A DNA stretch of 64,000 nucleotides from Candidatus Latescibacterota bacterium (GTDB taxonomy: Bacteria; Latescibacterota; UBA2968; UBA8231). Location: the NCBI GenBank assembly GCA_022825185.1, contig JAJDYK010000006.1:1-64000 (forward strand), in the 5' to 3' direction. Shown piece after piece: positions 43,698-52,420 of the stretch. A program made the position numbers and the translations under genes. Each line of letters opens with the position of its first letter. Within the stretch, counting starts at the first letter, position 1. The notes under the pieces were generated by a model that saw only the letters and a program-made list of their open reading frames with translations, did not search any database and had not been told where the DNA came from.

Positions 43698-44541
43698 CGT
43701 CCTATTGCTGGCTCTCGTTTCCCCTGTCGGCGCAGCTTTTGAATTTTCGGGACGGGGGGCCCAGAGTACGGCCCTCGGCGGAGCTTTTGCCGCCAGCATT
43801 CAGACGGCTGAGGCCGTTTGGTACAATCCGGCTGGTAACGCCCAGCAGCAAAAGTGGTTGGCTGGTACGACCCACGCATTGATTTATCCTGGGTTGGACC
43901 AAAGTCCAGCCCTAAACGGCTTGTCGGTAACCGGTCCCTTGCGGGGCGGCGGCTTCCAACTGGGCGTATCGTTTCTCGGTGCCGACGGCTGGCGCGAAGA
44001 AGTGATTGCCCTAGGCTACGGGCGGCCGTTGCACGAGCGATTCGCCTTGGGCGGCGGTTTGCGCACCAGCGCTTGGAAAGCTGGCGACCTGTCGCACCGG
44101 GCTTGGCACCTCGATGTAGGTGCCACTTGGGAAGTGGGTTTCATACACCCGCGGGCGTACCTGCGCCTAGCGTTGGTCGCCAAAGGATTAAACGGCGCGA
44201 ATATCGCCGCGGGCGGCCAAGCCGCAGGCAAAGAAAAGCCGGCCGTGGTTGCGGCGGCCTTGCTCAACTTGGCGGGGCGAGAAGTCCTGCTCGACATTGA
44301 GCGCCGCGATGGACGAACGGAATTCAGAGTGGGGTACGAGACGCGGACGATGAGCCTCAACGGCGCTCGGTTCCGCATGGGGGGAGTCGCTGTTGGTTCG
44401 GATTTTGACGAGAGAGAACTCAACATGGGGCTTGGGCACAACTATAAGCAATGGCATTTCGATTATGCTTATTCATACCCACTGCACCTCTCCGGCTATG
44501 GAGGCGTGCATCGGTTCAGCGTTGGGTATCGCCAACACTGA
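43681..44541 (+). CDS. PorV/OmpP1-like outer-membrane barrel protein
   Basis: The 286-residue protein probably starts with TTG at 43681, overlapping the FlgD-Ig gene. After a signal peptide (VSPVGAAFEF) comes 'GRGAQSTALGGAFAASIQTA' and 'AVWYNPAGNAQQQ', the signature of PorV/PorQ and FadL-type barrels (G-A/G-x-x-A-x-G-G-A-F-x-A...W-N-P-A-G). The remainder alternates in beta strands and ends 'HRFSVGYRQH'. PorV acts in type IX secretion as an outer-membrane shuttle protein. Its position next to a FlgD-Ig protein suggests that role, unproven here. Confidence 0.72.
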   Translation: MWWRISVLLLALVSPVGAAFEFSGRGAQSTALGGAFAASIQTAEAVWYNPAGNAQQQKWLAGTTHALIYPGLDQSPALNGLSVTGPLRGGGFQLGVSFLGADGWREEVIALGYGRPLHERFALGGGLRTSAWKAGDLSHRAWHLDVGATWEVGFIHPRAYLRLALVAKGLNGANIAAGGQAAGKEKPAVVAAALLNLAGREVLLDIERRDGRTEFRVGYETRTMSLNGARFRMGGVAVGSDFDERELNMGLGHNYKQWHFDYAYSYPLHLSGYGGVHRFSVGYRQH

Positions 44542-44592
44542 GTTAGAATGCGACTGAAGACAGAATCTCTACACTGCATGAGGATAGCTGCC

Positions 44593-47514
44593 ATGAGTAG
44601 TAATGCGAGAAAGAGAATGGTAAGGGCTGCGCTACTAGCGCTTGTGGGATTGGGAATGCTGGGTGCCGAAGCCGAAGCGCAGACCTTTCTGCGCAACCGG
44701 GATTTCCTCAACCTCGGCCATCCCGAACCGTATTTGAACTACGGGCGCAAGGAGTACGATCCCTATCCTTCGGTAATCAACGCACGCAATCGCTACGACC
44801 GCTTAGGCAATTACCTGTCGCGCGGTTTCAATGTCTTCACTTGGGAATTTTCCCGTCCTGGGGAAAGTAACATCAACACTCGTACTGCCCAGTACTTGGG
44901 ATGGTTCGCCAATTTGGTGATGCTCAACGACTCGTACAAGGGCTGGAACTACCGAGTGACCTTGGGTGAGGACATCCGCGCCAAATTTTCAGATCTGACC
45001 TTTAGCGATCCGCGCTTCTTCGGCATCCTGCTCGACGGTGCCTCCTCGGACAACAGGTTCACCCTGATGCTGAGCCAAGGCGGCGACCTGTTGAACGCAG
45101 CTAAATTTTCGACCTTCAAAGCGACTCGGGAGACCTCGCCGGTGTTGATCTTTGGTGGCCACTGGGAAACCAAGCTAGGCAATGTGCTGCGCATGGGTGC
45201 CACGTACTTCAATCAGCACATGGCCAATACAGCCGATGAGAACGGCTCCTTCCTCAAGGGCGATACCCCCTACAGCATGCTGCCACCCTCTTTCATCGAA
45301 GTCATTGTCGAAGACGATTCGCCCGACGATATAGGCCGGTTAGCTACTGTCTATGACGTAGATGTGGTGATTATCGGCGAGTCGCAGGGGCAGCGGGTGC
45401 GCCTGACTAGCATTGAAGGCGATCCTGAGTACGATTCGAGTTTGAAGATGATTGATCCCGTCGGTGGAGTCGAGGGTGGGTTGTCGGTAGCCGGCGGCGA
45501 GCAAGTGGTCTTCCGCTTCCAAATGCCGCAATTCAACCTCCCGGATGCCTCGGAGTACTCGGCCGATCCCGACGGATTTGTTCCGGGGCTGACGATGAAG
45601 TCCGTGCGCTTCTTGGCCGATGTCGAGGGCGACTACCGCATTTTGGTGCGCCAACAGCACTTGTTCTTCGACCAGCGTGCCCACCAGAGAAATGTGGACA
45701 AAGTGGCCGAAGGGGACGACAGATACGTTCCGGGCGGCAGGAGCTACGTCAATCCTTTTACCGGGCTAAAAGGCGACGACGCAATCAAGCCCCTTGAAGA
45801 TGTGCTAGCAGAAAATCCCGAATCCTTCAATCAGTGGCCGGTGGTACCGGAACCGAGCACTACCCAGGCTTCGCCGTTTTTGCAATACAAGTGGGATTTG
45901 CTCGATCCGACCCGGGTGGGCTATACGGTCCTGCGCTCCGACGGCAGTGACTCGGGCCGCAAGGTGGTTGAGTTCGACTACGGCATCCCCACCGGTCAAG
46001 CCCTCTACGGGTTGGACTGGGATTTAAACTTTAAAGGGCTAAAAGTAAAGGGCGAGTTGGTCTCCAATCCCCAGTATTTTCTTTTCCCAGTGGGCAGCAA
46101 TGCCGGCAAGCGCTTTGACAAGCAAGCCCTCGGCTATTTTCTCACGGCTCAAAAGGAAGTAGGCCCGATTGAGATAGGGGGGGAAATTTTCAACCTAGAT
46201 CCGGACTACAGCGGCAACTACGACAGCGACCGCGGCGGCGTGGCCTTCTTTAGCGACGATTGCTTCGTGTGTCCACAGATGCAGGAAATGTCCGTCATGA
46301 CCGATAATGACGACAACGACCAGTGGCCAGACGAGATGCTCAACGAGCTACCCAGTGCGGAGAAGGCGGATTCGGGCATTTTCCCCGGCTTGGACGAGAA
46401 CAACGACCTAATTCCGGATAGCGACCAGAATTTCAACGGCATTCCCGACTGGACCGAGCCAATCCTCTTTTACGACGCCGATCCGCCGGATTTCATCTAC
46501 GGCATCGACTTCAACAACAACGGCGTAGTCGATTACCGCGAAAACGACGCGCTGCCCGACTATCCCTACCCCCGAGACCGTCGGGGAACCCACTTGGTGG
46601 CCACCAAGAAAGGCTTGGGACGCTGGGGCAAATGGGCTTCAGTCGGCTATTACACCATGGAGGAACCGGCCGGCGGCGGTGAGGCCAAGGCCATCTACGC
46701 CCGCTACGAGCACAACTTTACTTCGCCTTATTTGGGCAAAATTCGCATTAACGAGGACATCAAGCAGGTCCAAGACGACATTCGCGACGACGTGTACATC
46801 TGGGAAGACGTGGGTTTTACCCAGCGGATACCTAGCCCCTTTCCGCACTTGAAAGGTCCGATGATTGAGGCGCGGGATCTCAATTCGCAGATTTTTCCGC
46901 CGGATGTCGATCCGCTGAACATGCGCAATAGCTTAGTCAATACCTTGTTCATCAGTTCGACCTTTCGGCAGCTTTCCAACTTCAACGTCGTCAACAGCGT
47001 CCAATGGATTCGCAACAGCCAAGCCGAGGACGAGTTCGACGACGGCACTCAGCAGGAAGCCGGTGTGCTCTCGACCGTTACAATGGTCAACCGGCTCGAC
47101 TATACAATTAACGCCGGCAATCTGAACATCCGCCCGATGTTTAAGCACCTGTTGCTGCGCGAGCATTCGAGCGTACTCGAAGACGCCACGGGCGAGGGCA
47201 GTATTCGCTCGTTCTCGATTTACGCGCCGATCATCAGGACCCGCTTCGACCTGACGGCCAAGTCCAATCTGCAACTGGGCTTCCAAGGCTTGCCTTTCTG
47301 GCGGCACACCAGCTTGGACCGGGTGAACGAGAGCAACGATTTTAAGGAGTGGACGGTGGTGCTGATGATGAGCAACCGCTCCGATCACTACGGTTACAAT
47401 CTCGCCTCCCAGTTCGGCTTTATCCGAACTAACCGAGAGTACGACGATGCCACACGCGCTTCCGATAGCTTCGACAACTCGCGCCTGTTCTTTGATATTG
47501 TGGCCGGGTTCTAG
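44593..47514 (+). CDS. Large outer-membrane beta-barrel-like protein 2
   Basis: ATG 44593 has 'gagg' upstream and opens a signal peptide (cleavage near EAEAQT); an earlier in-frame ATG at 44548 is possible. The 973-residue protein is a paralogue of the 37.6 kb gene: 'RYDRLGNYLSRGFNVFTWEF', 'EDDSPDDIGRLATVYDVDVV' (237-289), 'FDYGIPTGQALYGLDWDLNF', 'DENNDLIPDSDQNFNG' and 'GIDFNNNGVVDYRENDA' (600-656). It ends in RLFFDIVAGF, an outer-membrane barrel signature. The shared block order over the full length implies duplication. Likely an outer-membrane protein with an acidic calcium-type linker. No named family recognised. Confidence 0.8.
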   Translation: MSSNARKRMVRAALLALVGLGMLGAEAEAQTFLRNRDFLNLGHPEPYLNYGRKEYDPYPSVINARNRYDRLGNYLSRGFNVFTWEFSRPGESNINTRTAQYLGWFANLVMLNDSYKGWNYRVTLGEDIRAKFSDLTFSDPRFFGILLDGASSDNRFTLMLSQGGDLLNAAKFSTFKATRETSPVLIFGGHWETKLGNVLRMGATYFNQHMANTADENGSFLKGDTPYSMLPPSFIEVIVEDDSPDDIGRLATVYDVDVVIIGESQGQRVRLTSIEGDPEYDSSLKMIDPVGGVEGGLSVAGGEQVVFRFQMPQFNLPDASEYSADPDGFVPGLTMKSVRFLADVEGDYRILVRQQHLFFDQRAHQRNVDKVAEGDDRYVPGGRSYVNPFTGLKGDDAIKPLEDVLAENPESFNQWPVVPEPSTTQASPFLQYKWDLLDPTRVGYTVLRSDGSDSGRKVVEFDYGIPTGQALYGLDWDLNFKGLKVKGELVSNPQYFLFPVGSNAGKRFDKQALGYFLTAQKEVGPIEIGGEIFNLDPDYSGNYDSDRGGVAFFSDDCFVCPQMQEMSVMTDNDDNDQWPDEMLNELPSAEKADSGIFPGLDENNDLIPDSDQNFNGIPDWTEPILFYDADPPDFIYGIDFNNNGVVDYRENDALPDYPYPRDRRGTHLVATKKGLGRWGKWASVGYYTMEEPAGGGEAKAIYARYEHNFTSPYLGKIRINEDIKQVQDDIRDDVYIWEDVGFTQRIPSPFPHLKGPMIEARDLNSQIFPPDVDPLNMRNSLVNTLFISSTFRQLSNFNVVNSVQWIRNSQAEDEFDDGTQQEAGVLSTVTMVNRLDYTINAGNLNIRPMFKHLLLREHSSVLEDATGEGSIRSFSIYAPIIRTRFDLTAKSNLQLGFQGLPFWRHTSLDRVNESNDFKEWTVVLMMSNRSDHYGYNLASQFGFIRTNREYDDATRASDSFDNSRLFFDIVAGF

Positions 47515-47531
47515 GCTAGGAGATTGAGACC

Positions 47532-50500
47532 ATGATTCTGGTAAATCTGCTGCTTATCGCAGCGGTCGGCGTGGCTGCCAGCTTGAGTACGCGTTTCTTC
47601 TCGCCGGTGGAGTTGCAAGATCGCTTTGAAGAAGGTCAGAAGCTCTATGCGCTCGGGGATTACGACAGAGCCATTGAGCGCTATGAGGTGATTCTCTCCA
47701 CCGAGAGCAATGCCATGATCAACGTGGAGGATGTAACCGTAGCGGTTGACGAGTTCATTCTGCCGGTGCGCGTAGGGGCTACCTACCAGCTAGGCAATAC
47801 CTACAACAAGTTAGGTCTTGAAAAATTGCAGCGCTCGCAGTTTTTGCGCTCAGAGCAAAAAGAGGCCGAGGCCGACGCTCGCTACGAGGAGGCACTGCAA
47901 GACCTCAACAAGAGCCGCGACCACTTCCGAACCCTAGCTGCAGACGAAAGCGTCGATGATCGCACCCGAGTGATGGCGCAGTACCAGATGATTCAGACGA
48001 GTTATCAACTCAAGGATTACGAGCAGGTCATTGAGGAAGGGAATGCGTTGCTGAACAGCTTCCCCCACAGCCTCTACGAGGCGTCCGTTCACTACGACCG
48101 AGCGTGGTCCTATTTTGAATTGGATCGCTATGAGGAGGCCATTGCTAGCTTCAAGCAGGTGTTGGTCTTGGCCCCCAGAGGCTCTAACGCTGACCGCTCG
48201 CTCTTCCAAATTGCCGAGAGCTACGACAAGCTAGGGCAGTACGAGGATGCACTAGAGTATCTCGACCGTCTGATCGCCCGCTATGACTTTGCACAGATGA
48301 CTGAGGAAGAAATCATCGAGATGACCACCCTCAAGCTCAAGGGCTTGGTCAAGGAGACGGCGCGCGAGCTAGTTGCCAAGGCCCACCTGAAAAAGGGCGA
48401 TATCTATGCGCACAACGGCGAGGTCGAAAAGGCTCTCGCCGCCTATGCCGTGCTTCCGGCCGAATACGCGGCCGAGCCGGTTTTGGTGCAAAACAGCTAT
48501 ATCCGCACCGCCGAGTTGGTGCAGAAGGAGCAGGGCACGACAGCGGCCATCGCCGCGTACAAGGATGCCATCGAAAAGGTTGAAGACAAGCTCTTTCAAG
48601 CCCGCACACAGCTAACGGTCGCCCTGATGCTTTTCGACCAGGACGAATACCTAAAGTCGGCGCAAGAGTACGATATATATATCAATGCCTACGGCGATGT
48701 GGCTCAGCGCATCGGCTTTGACCGCTACAAGGTTCTCTTTCGCATCGCCCAATGTCACCAGGAATATGGGCGGCAGATTCGCAGCGAGGACCCGGCTAGA
48801 GCGGACGAGGATATCGCCAAGGCGCTCGAAAGCTACGACCAACTCTTGAGCGAGCGCGAGGACAATGTCCTGATACCGGACGTGCTTTTTAACGCCGGCT
48901 TTGCCAACCAACTCCTAAAGAAAGACGAAGCGGCGCAGCCGTTATACCAGCGGTTAGTCGATGAGTATGCGGACCATCCGGCGGCTCCCAACGGCCTTTT
49001 GCAGTTGGCTCGCATAGCCTATGCCGCATCCGAACTCAAACAGGCCGAGGAGATCTATACGTCCTTCCTCAACCGCTTCCCAGATTCGGAACTGCGCAAT
49101 ACGACGCGGATGGAGTTGGGCCTTACCTACAAGCGCCTCGAGGATACAGATAGCGCCATCGCCGCCTATGAGACGGTGGAAGCGGATTGGGATAAGTGGC
49201 CTACCGTGCAGGTCGAGTTGGCCGAGCTGTACATGGGCAAACAAGAGTACGAAAAGGCGCGCAAAGCACTATCTCGCGCCTTGGATCGAGCCGGCGACAA
49301 CACCCTAAGAGGCCAGATGCACTATACCTTGGCACGGGTGCATTTCGCCGAGGACAATTTCGCCGATGCGATAGATGCTTGGGGTCAAGCTATTACGCTG
49401 AATCCGCCCGTACACATCCTGCAAAATTCGCTGCTGGCTCGCGGCGGTGCGTACTACGAGGTTGCCAAACAGCAAGACGCTGTCGGCGACACGGCCCAGG
49501 CCCGCATAAGCTATGAGGCGTCGTTGGATGATATGAAGGCCCTGCTCGAAAGCGATCCCGCGCCCCAGATAAAGGATAGCGCCTTCCGCACGCTGGGGGC
49601 GGGCATGATCCGCTTGGGGCGGCAAGAAGAGGCGGCTAGCTACTACCAAGAGCTCATCGCCGCGTCGGACGACCCGCAGGAACAGGCGACCTTTAGCATG
49701 CTCCTGACCGAGCTGTACTACGATCAGCAGGACTTTGTCCAAGCCGAGAAATTCGCTCGCCAGCTCCTCGACATGCAGTTTGAAGACGACAATCAGGCGG
49801 GTTACTACCGTAAAGAACGCGCCTATTCCATTATCGGCAACGCGCTGCTGCAGCAAAAGAAGTACGAGGAAGCCGCCCGCATCTTTGCCCAAGGTCTCAA
49901 GCGCTATCCGAATTCGGGCGAGAGCGGCAACTTGGCCTTCTCCAAGGGTTTTGCCGAAATCAGCTACGGCGACTACGAGACAGCAGCCAAGAGCTTCAAA
50001 TCCTTTGTTGACAAATATCCGCGCAACGCCAACCGCATTCACGGCCAGTACTATCTGGCCCACAGCCTCCAAGCCCTGACGCGGTTTAAGGAGGCCGCAG
50101 CCGCTTTTACCGAACTGGTCGAGCGTTATCTCCAGTCCCAATACGAGGAAGAAGCGCTTTTTCTCATTGGCGAAAACTACTACAACGAGCAGGCCTTTGC
50201 CGAGGCCGTGACCGCGTACCAAGCCCTCTTGGCCAAATATCCCCAAGGGCCATACGGCGGGTCGGCGCAGTACGCGTTGGCTTGGTCCTTTGTCGAACAA
50301 GAGGAGATGGAGCAAGCAGTAGGCGCGATGCAAGACCTAGTTGCCAATTACCCCGAGAGCGAATTCGCCCCCAAAGCGCAGTTTACCATTGGCGACTACT
50401 ACTACAATATCCAGTCTTACGACGAGGCTATGGCGGCCTACGAGAAAGTACTCAAGCTATATCCCAACTCCGAGGAGGCGTCACGGGCCACAACTTTAGT

Positions 50501-50804
50501 GGAAGAGCTAAGCGAGATCCAAGCCAGCTTTAGCTACAACGAGGCCATGAAGCTCTTTGAAGCCAAGGACTACGAGCGGGCCGTGCCAGCCCTACAGGAA
50601 ATTATCCGCGATTACCCCGGCACCTATACGGAATTGGCTGCGTACTGCAACTTGGGGCTGGTCTATGAAATCACGCGCCAGTGGTCGCAGGCGGTGGAAA
50701 ACTATCAGGTAGTAGAAGAAAAGGGTGGGGACAAGCCGGAAAACGCCGACGTGGTCAGTTTTGCCAAGCTGCACCGAGAATGGATTGTGGAAAACCGGCT
50801 CTAG
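47532..50804 (+). CDS. Giant TPR protein of the surface cluster
   Basis: The 1090-residue protein has one hydrophobic N-terminal segment (LVNLLLIAAVGVAASLSTRF) that may anchor it or be cleaved, and then some 20-25 TPRs of the BamD/CpoB style ('FEEGQKLYALGDYDRAIERY', 'EDALEYLDRLIARYD', 'AQYALAWSFVEQEEMEQAVG'). 'aggag' sits at about 47517. Tol-Pal systems carry a smaller TPR protein, CpoB, next to the motor proteins, so this could be an enlarged counterpart that scaffolds the complex in the periplasm. Stop is 48 bases before the ExbB-like gene. Confidence 0.85.
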   Translation: MILVNLLLIAAVGVAASLSTRFFSPVELQDRFEEGQKLYALGDYDRAIERYEVILSTESNAMINVEDVTVAVDEFILPVRVGATYQLGNTYNKLGLEKLQRSQFLRSEQKEAEADARYEEALQDLNKSRDHFRTLAADESVDDRTRVMAQYQMIQTSYQLKDYEQVIEEGNALLNSFPHSLYEASVHYDRAWSYFELDRYEEAIASFKQVLVLAPRGSNADRSLFQIAESYDKLGQYEDALEYLDRLIARYDFAQMTEEEIIEMTTLKLKGLVKETARELVAKAHLKKGDIYAHNGEVEKALAAYAVLPAEYAAEPVLVQNSYIRTAELVQKEQGTTAAIAAYKDAIEKVEDKLFQARTQLTVALMLFDQDEYLKSAQEYDIYINAYGDVAQRIGFDRYKVLFRIAQCHQEYGRQIRSEDPARADEDIAKALESYDQLLSEREDNVLIPDVLFNAGFANQLLKKDEAAQPLYQRLVDEYADHPAAPNGLLQLARIAYAASELKQAEEIYTSFLNRFPDSELRNTTRMELGLTYKRLEDTDSAIAAYETVEADWDKWPTVQVELAELYMGKQEYEKARKALSRALDRAGDNTLRGQMHYTLARVHFAEDNFADAIDAWGQAITLNPPVHILQNSLLARGGAYYEVAKQQDAVGDTAQARISYEASLDDMKALLESDPAPQIKDSAFRTLGAGMIRLGRQEEAASYYQELIAASDDPQEQATFSMLLTELYYDQQDFVQAEKFARQLLDMQFEDDNQAGYYRKERAYSIIGNALLQQKKYEEAARIFAQGLKRYPNSGESGNLAFSKGFAEISYGDYETAAKSFKSFVDKYPRNANRIHGQYYLAHSLQALTRFKEAAAAFTELVERYLQSQYEEEALFLIGENYYNEQAFAEAVTAYQALLAKYPQGPYGGSAQYALAWSFVEQEEMEQAVGAMQDLVANYPESEFAPKAQFTIGDYYYNIQSYDEAMAAYEKVLKLYPNSEEASRATTLVEELSEIQASFSYNEAMKLFEAKDYERAVPALQEIIRDYPGTYTELAAYCNLGLVYEITRQWSQAVENYQVVEEKGGDKPENADVVSFAKLHREWIVENRL

Positions 50805-50852
50805 TGAGCTTTTAACGCAACGCAAAGTAGGACACAATACCGGGAGGTTGTA

Positions 50853-51527
50853 ATGGAGCAGAATTTTTTAGTTGACCAGTTTTTCAAAGGCGGGCCTATC
50901 ATGTGGCCTCTGTTGCTCTGCTTGCTGATCGCCCTAGCCATCATCATAGAACGGCTGTGGCGTCTGCTGACGGTCCCGGGCGAAGAGGAAGCCGAACAGC
51001 AGCTCAACGAGGCCGAGGAAGTGCTCAGAAGCCAAGGCGAAGGCGGAGCCGTTGAGTTGTTTCGCCAGGGCAGTGGCGTGCTCAACTTCATCTTCGCTGC
51101 GTTGGTGAAGCGCTACGATACCTTGGTGCTGGAAAATCGCACGGACCTAGAGGACATGCGCCAAGAGTTGATCTTGGCCACTGAGGAGGCTGGCGAGATG
51201 TACTTAGGCCGTCTGCTCAACGCGCTCGGAACCATTGGCGTCCTTTCTCCGCTGATGGGGTTGTTGGGCACGATCATGGGTATGATTAATGCCTTCGACG
51301 CGATTGCCCGCGCCGGGGCTGGCGATCCGGCGGCTGTGGCCAGCGGCATCTCCGAGGCCCTGATAACGACGGCCAGTGGCCTCATCGTCGCCATTCCGAC
51401 CATCATCTTCCACCGCTATCTCTCTGGCCGTGCGGAAAAGGTCTTCAAGAGCGTGGAGCTATACTGCCACGCCTTTGCCAATACCCTGCTGGTGCGCTTC
51501 CAAGCCAGTCAGCAAGAGGCCAGCTAG
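50853..51527 (+). CDS. ExbB/TolQ/MotA-family proton-channel subunit
   Basis: The 224-residue protein has the ExbB/TolQ layout: a first membrane helix (GGPIMWPLLLCLLIALAIII), a cytoplasmic helical loop, and the paired helices 'LNALGTIGVLSPLMGLLGTI' and 'ISEALITTASGLIVAIPTII'. These form the pentameric proton channel that, with ExbD/TolR, energises outer-membrane processes. A 'gggaggttg' ribosome site precedes ATG 50853. It is followed by two ExbD genes with gaps of 18 and 4 bases, so the three are surely co-expressed. Confidence 0.95.
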   Translation: MEQNFLVDQFFKGGPIMWPLLLCLLIALAIIIERLWRLLTVPGEEEAEQQLNEAEEVLRSQGEGGAVELFRQGSGVLNFIFAALVKRYDTLVLENRTDLEDMRQELILATEEAGEMYLGRLLNALGTIGVLSPLMGLLGTIMGMINAFDAIARAGAGDPAAVASGISEALITTASGLIVAIPTIIFHRYLSGRAEKVFKSVELYCHAFANTLLVRFQASQQEAS

Positions 51528-51545
51528 GCAGAAAGAGACGCGGCA

Positions 51546-51965
51546 ATGCGGCAGAGACGAAAGAGCGGATTCGGCAAAAGTGCCTTCAAGACCTCGGAAA
51601 ACCCGGATCTGACTCCGCTGATCAACTGCATGTTCTTGCTGTTGGTTTTCTTCATGGTGGCGACCACCTTCGTCAACCCTAAGGGCCTGAGCGTAGATCT
51701 GCCGGGTGGCGAAGGCGAGTCGCGAGCGACCAAGGACATGAACATCGTGATTGACCCGGATCAGACGATCCAGGTCAACGGCGAGATCACGGATAAGGCG
51801 AGATTGGCGGAAAAAATCCGCCAAGTCATTGAGGCCGACAACACCAAGAACGTGATCTTGGAGTCCGCGCGCTCAATACCGCACTCCTATGTGGTGCAGG
51901 TGATGGACATCGCCCGCGGCGAGGGTATTGAGGCCATCGCTTTCGCCAAGAGCGGAGAAGGATAG
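51546..51965 (+). CDS. ExbD/TolR-family protein 1, membrane Asp replaced by Asn
   Basis: The 139-residue protein has a basic N-terminus (MRQRRKSGFGKSAFK), one membrane helix (NPDLTPLINCMFLLLVFFMV) and a periplasmic domain of TolR type ('EIDP'-like 'VIDPDQTIQVNGEITDK'). The family has an essential Asp in the helix (L-T-P-L-I-D); here it is Asn (N27, codon aac at 51624-51626). The second ExbD in the operon keeps Asp. It may be a structural partner in a mixed ring or have lost proton transfer. Gene length and frame are otherwise normal. Confidence 0.92.
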   Translation: MRQRRKSGFGKSAFKTSENPDLTPLINCMFLLLVFFMVATTFVNPKGLSVDLPGGEGESRATKDMNIVIDPDQTIQVNGEITDKARLAEKIRQVIEADNTKNVILESARSIPHSYVVQVMDIARGEGIEAIAFAKSGEG

Positions 51966-51969
51966 CGTC

Positions 51970-52389
51970 ATGGCTAGACGGAGACAATCGCTGGCCGAAA
52001 AAGCCGGCGAATTTGAGCTGAATCTGACGCCGATGATCGACGCAGTGTTCCTGCTGCTGATCTTCTTTATGACCACTACGGTCTTTGTCAAGGCTACTCA
52101 GCTCAAGATCGAGTTGCCCGATTCGGTTCACTACGACCAACTCAAGTCCGAAAAGAAGCTGAATCTGCGCATCTCAAGCGAGGGGCAGCTCGAGATCAAC
52201 GGGCAGCTTGTGGCTATGGGGCAGCTAGCGAGTTGGTTAGAGCGCGAGAAGGTTCGCAGCGGCTCATCGACGCTGATTATCACTGCGGACGCGGATGCTG
52301 CGCACGGCTATATCATCGATGCGATGGAAACGGCCACCATGGCGGGCATAGAAAAGATCGACATCGAAACCGAGGAACCAACCAATTGA
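51970..52389 (+). CDS. ExbD/TolR-family protein 2
   Basis: ATG 51970, 4 bases after the previous stop, gives 139 residues with a basic N-terminus, one membrane helix (ELNLTPMIDAVFLLLIFFMT) and a periplasmic domain ('IELPDSVHYDQLKSEKKL', 'ITADADAAHGYIIDAMETAT'). D24 is the proton-carrying aspartate of ExbD and TolR. It would pair with the ExbB-like channel to couple proton flow to envelope work. It overlaps no other gene and is followed 31 bases later by lipoprotein A2. Confidence 0.94.
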   Translation: MARRRQSLAEKAGEFELNLTPMIDAVFLLLIFFMTTTVFVKATQLKIELPDSVHYDQLKSEKKLNLRISSEGQLEINGQLVAMGQLASWLEREKVRSGSSTLIITADADAAHGYIIDAMETATMAGIEKIDIETEEPTN

Positions 52390-52420
52390 CAACAGCTAGC
52401 AAAAAGGGAGTTGCAATTTT

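Noticed and set aside
49305..50333. 342-residue minus-strand frame within the TPR gene
   Set aside because: Shadow of the TPR helices on the reverse strand; Val/Leu-rich without a signal or domain.
50853..52389. Classical Tol-Pal or TonB operon
   Set aside because: TolA, TolB, Pal and TonB are absent and the flanking genes are of other kinds, although the ExbB/ExbD members are typical of the superfamily.
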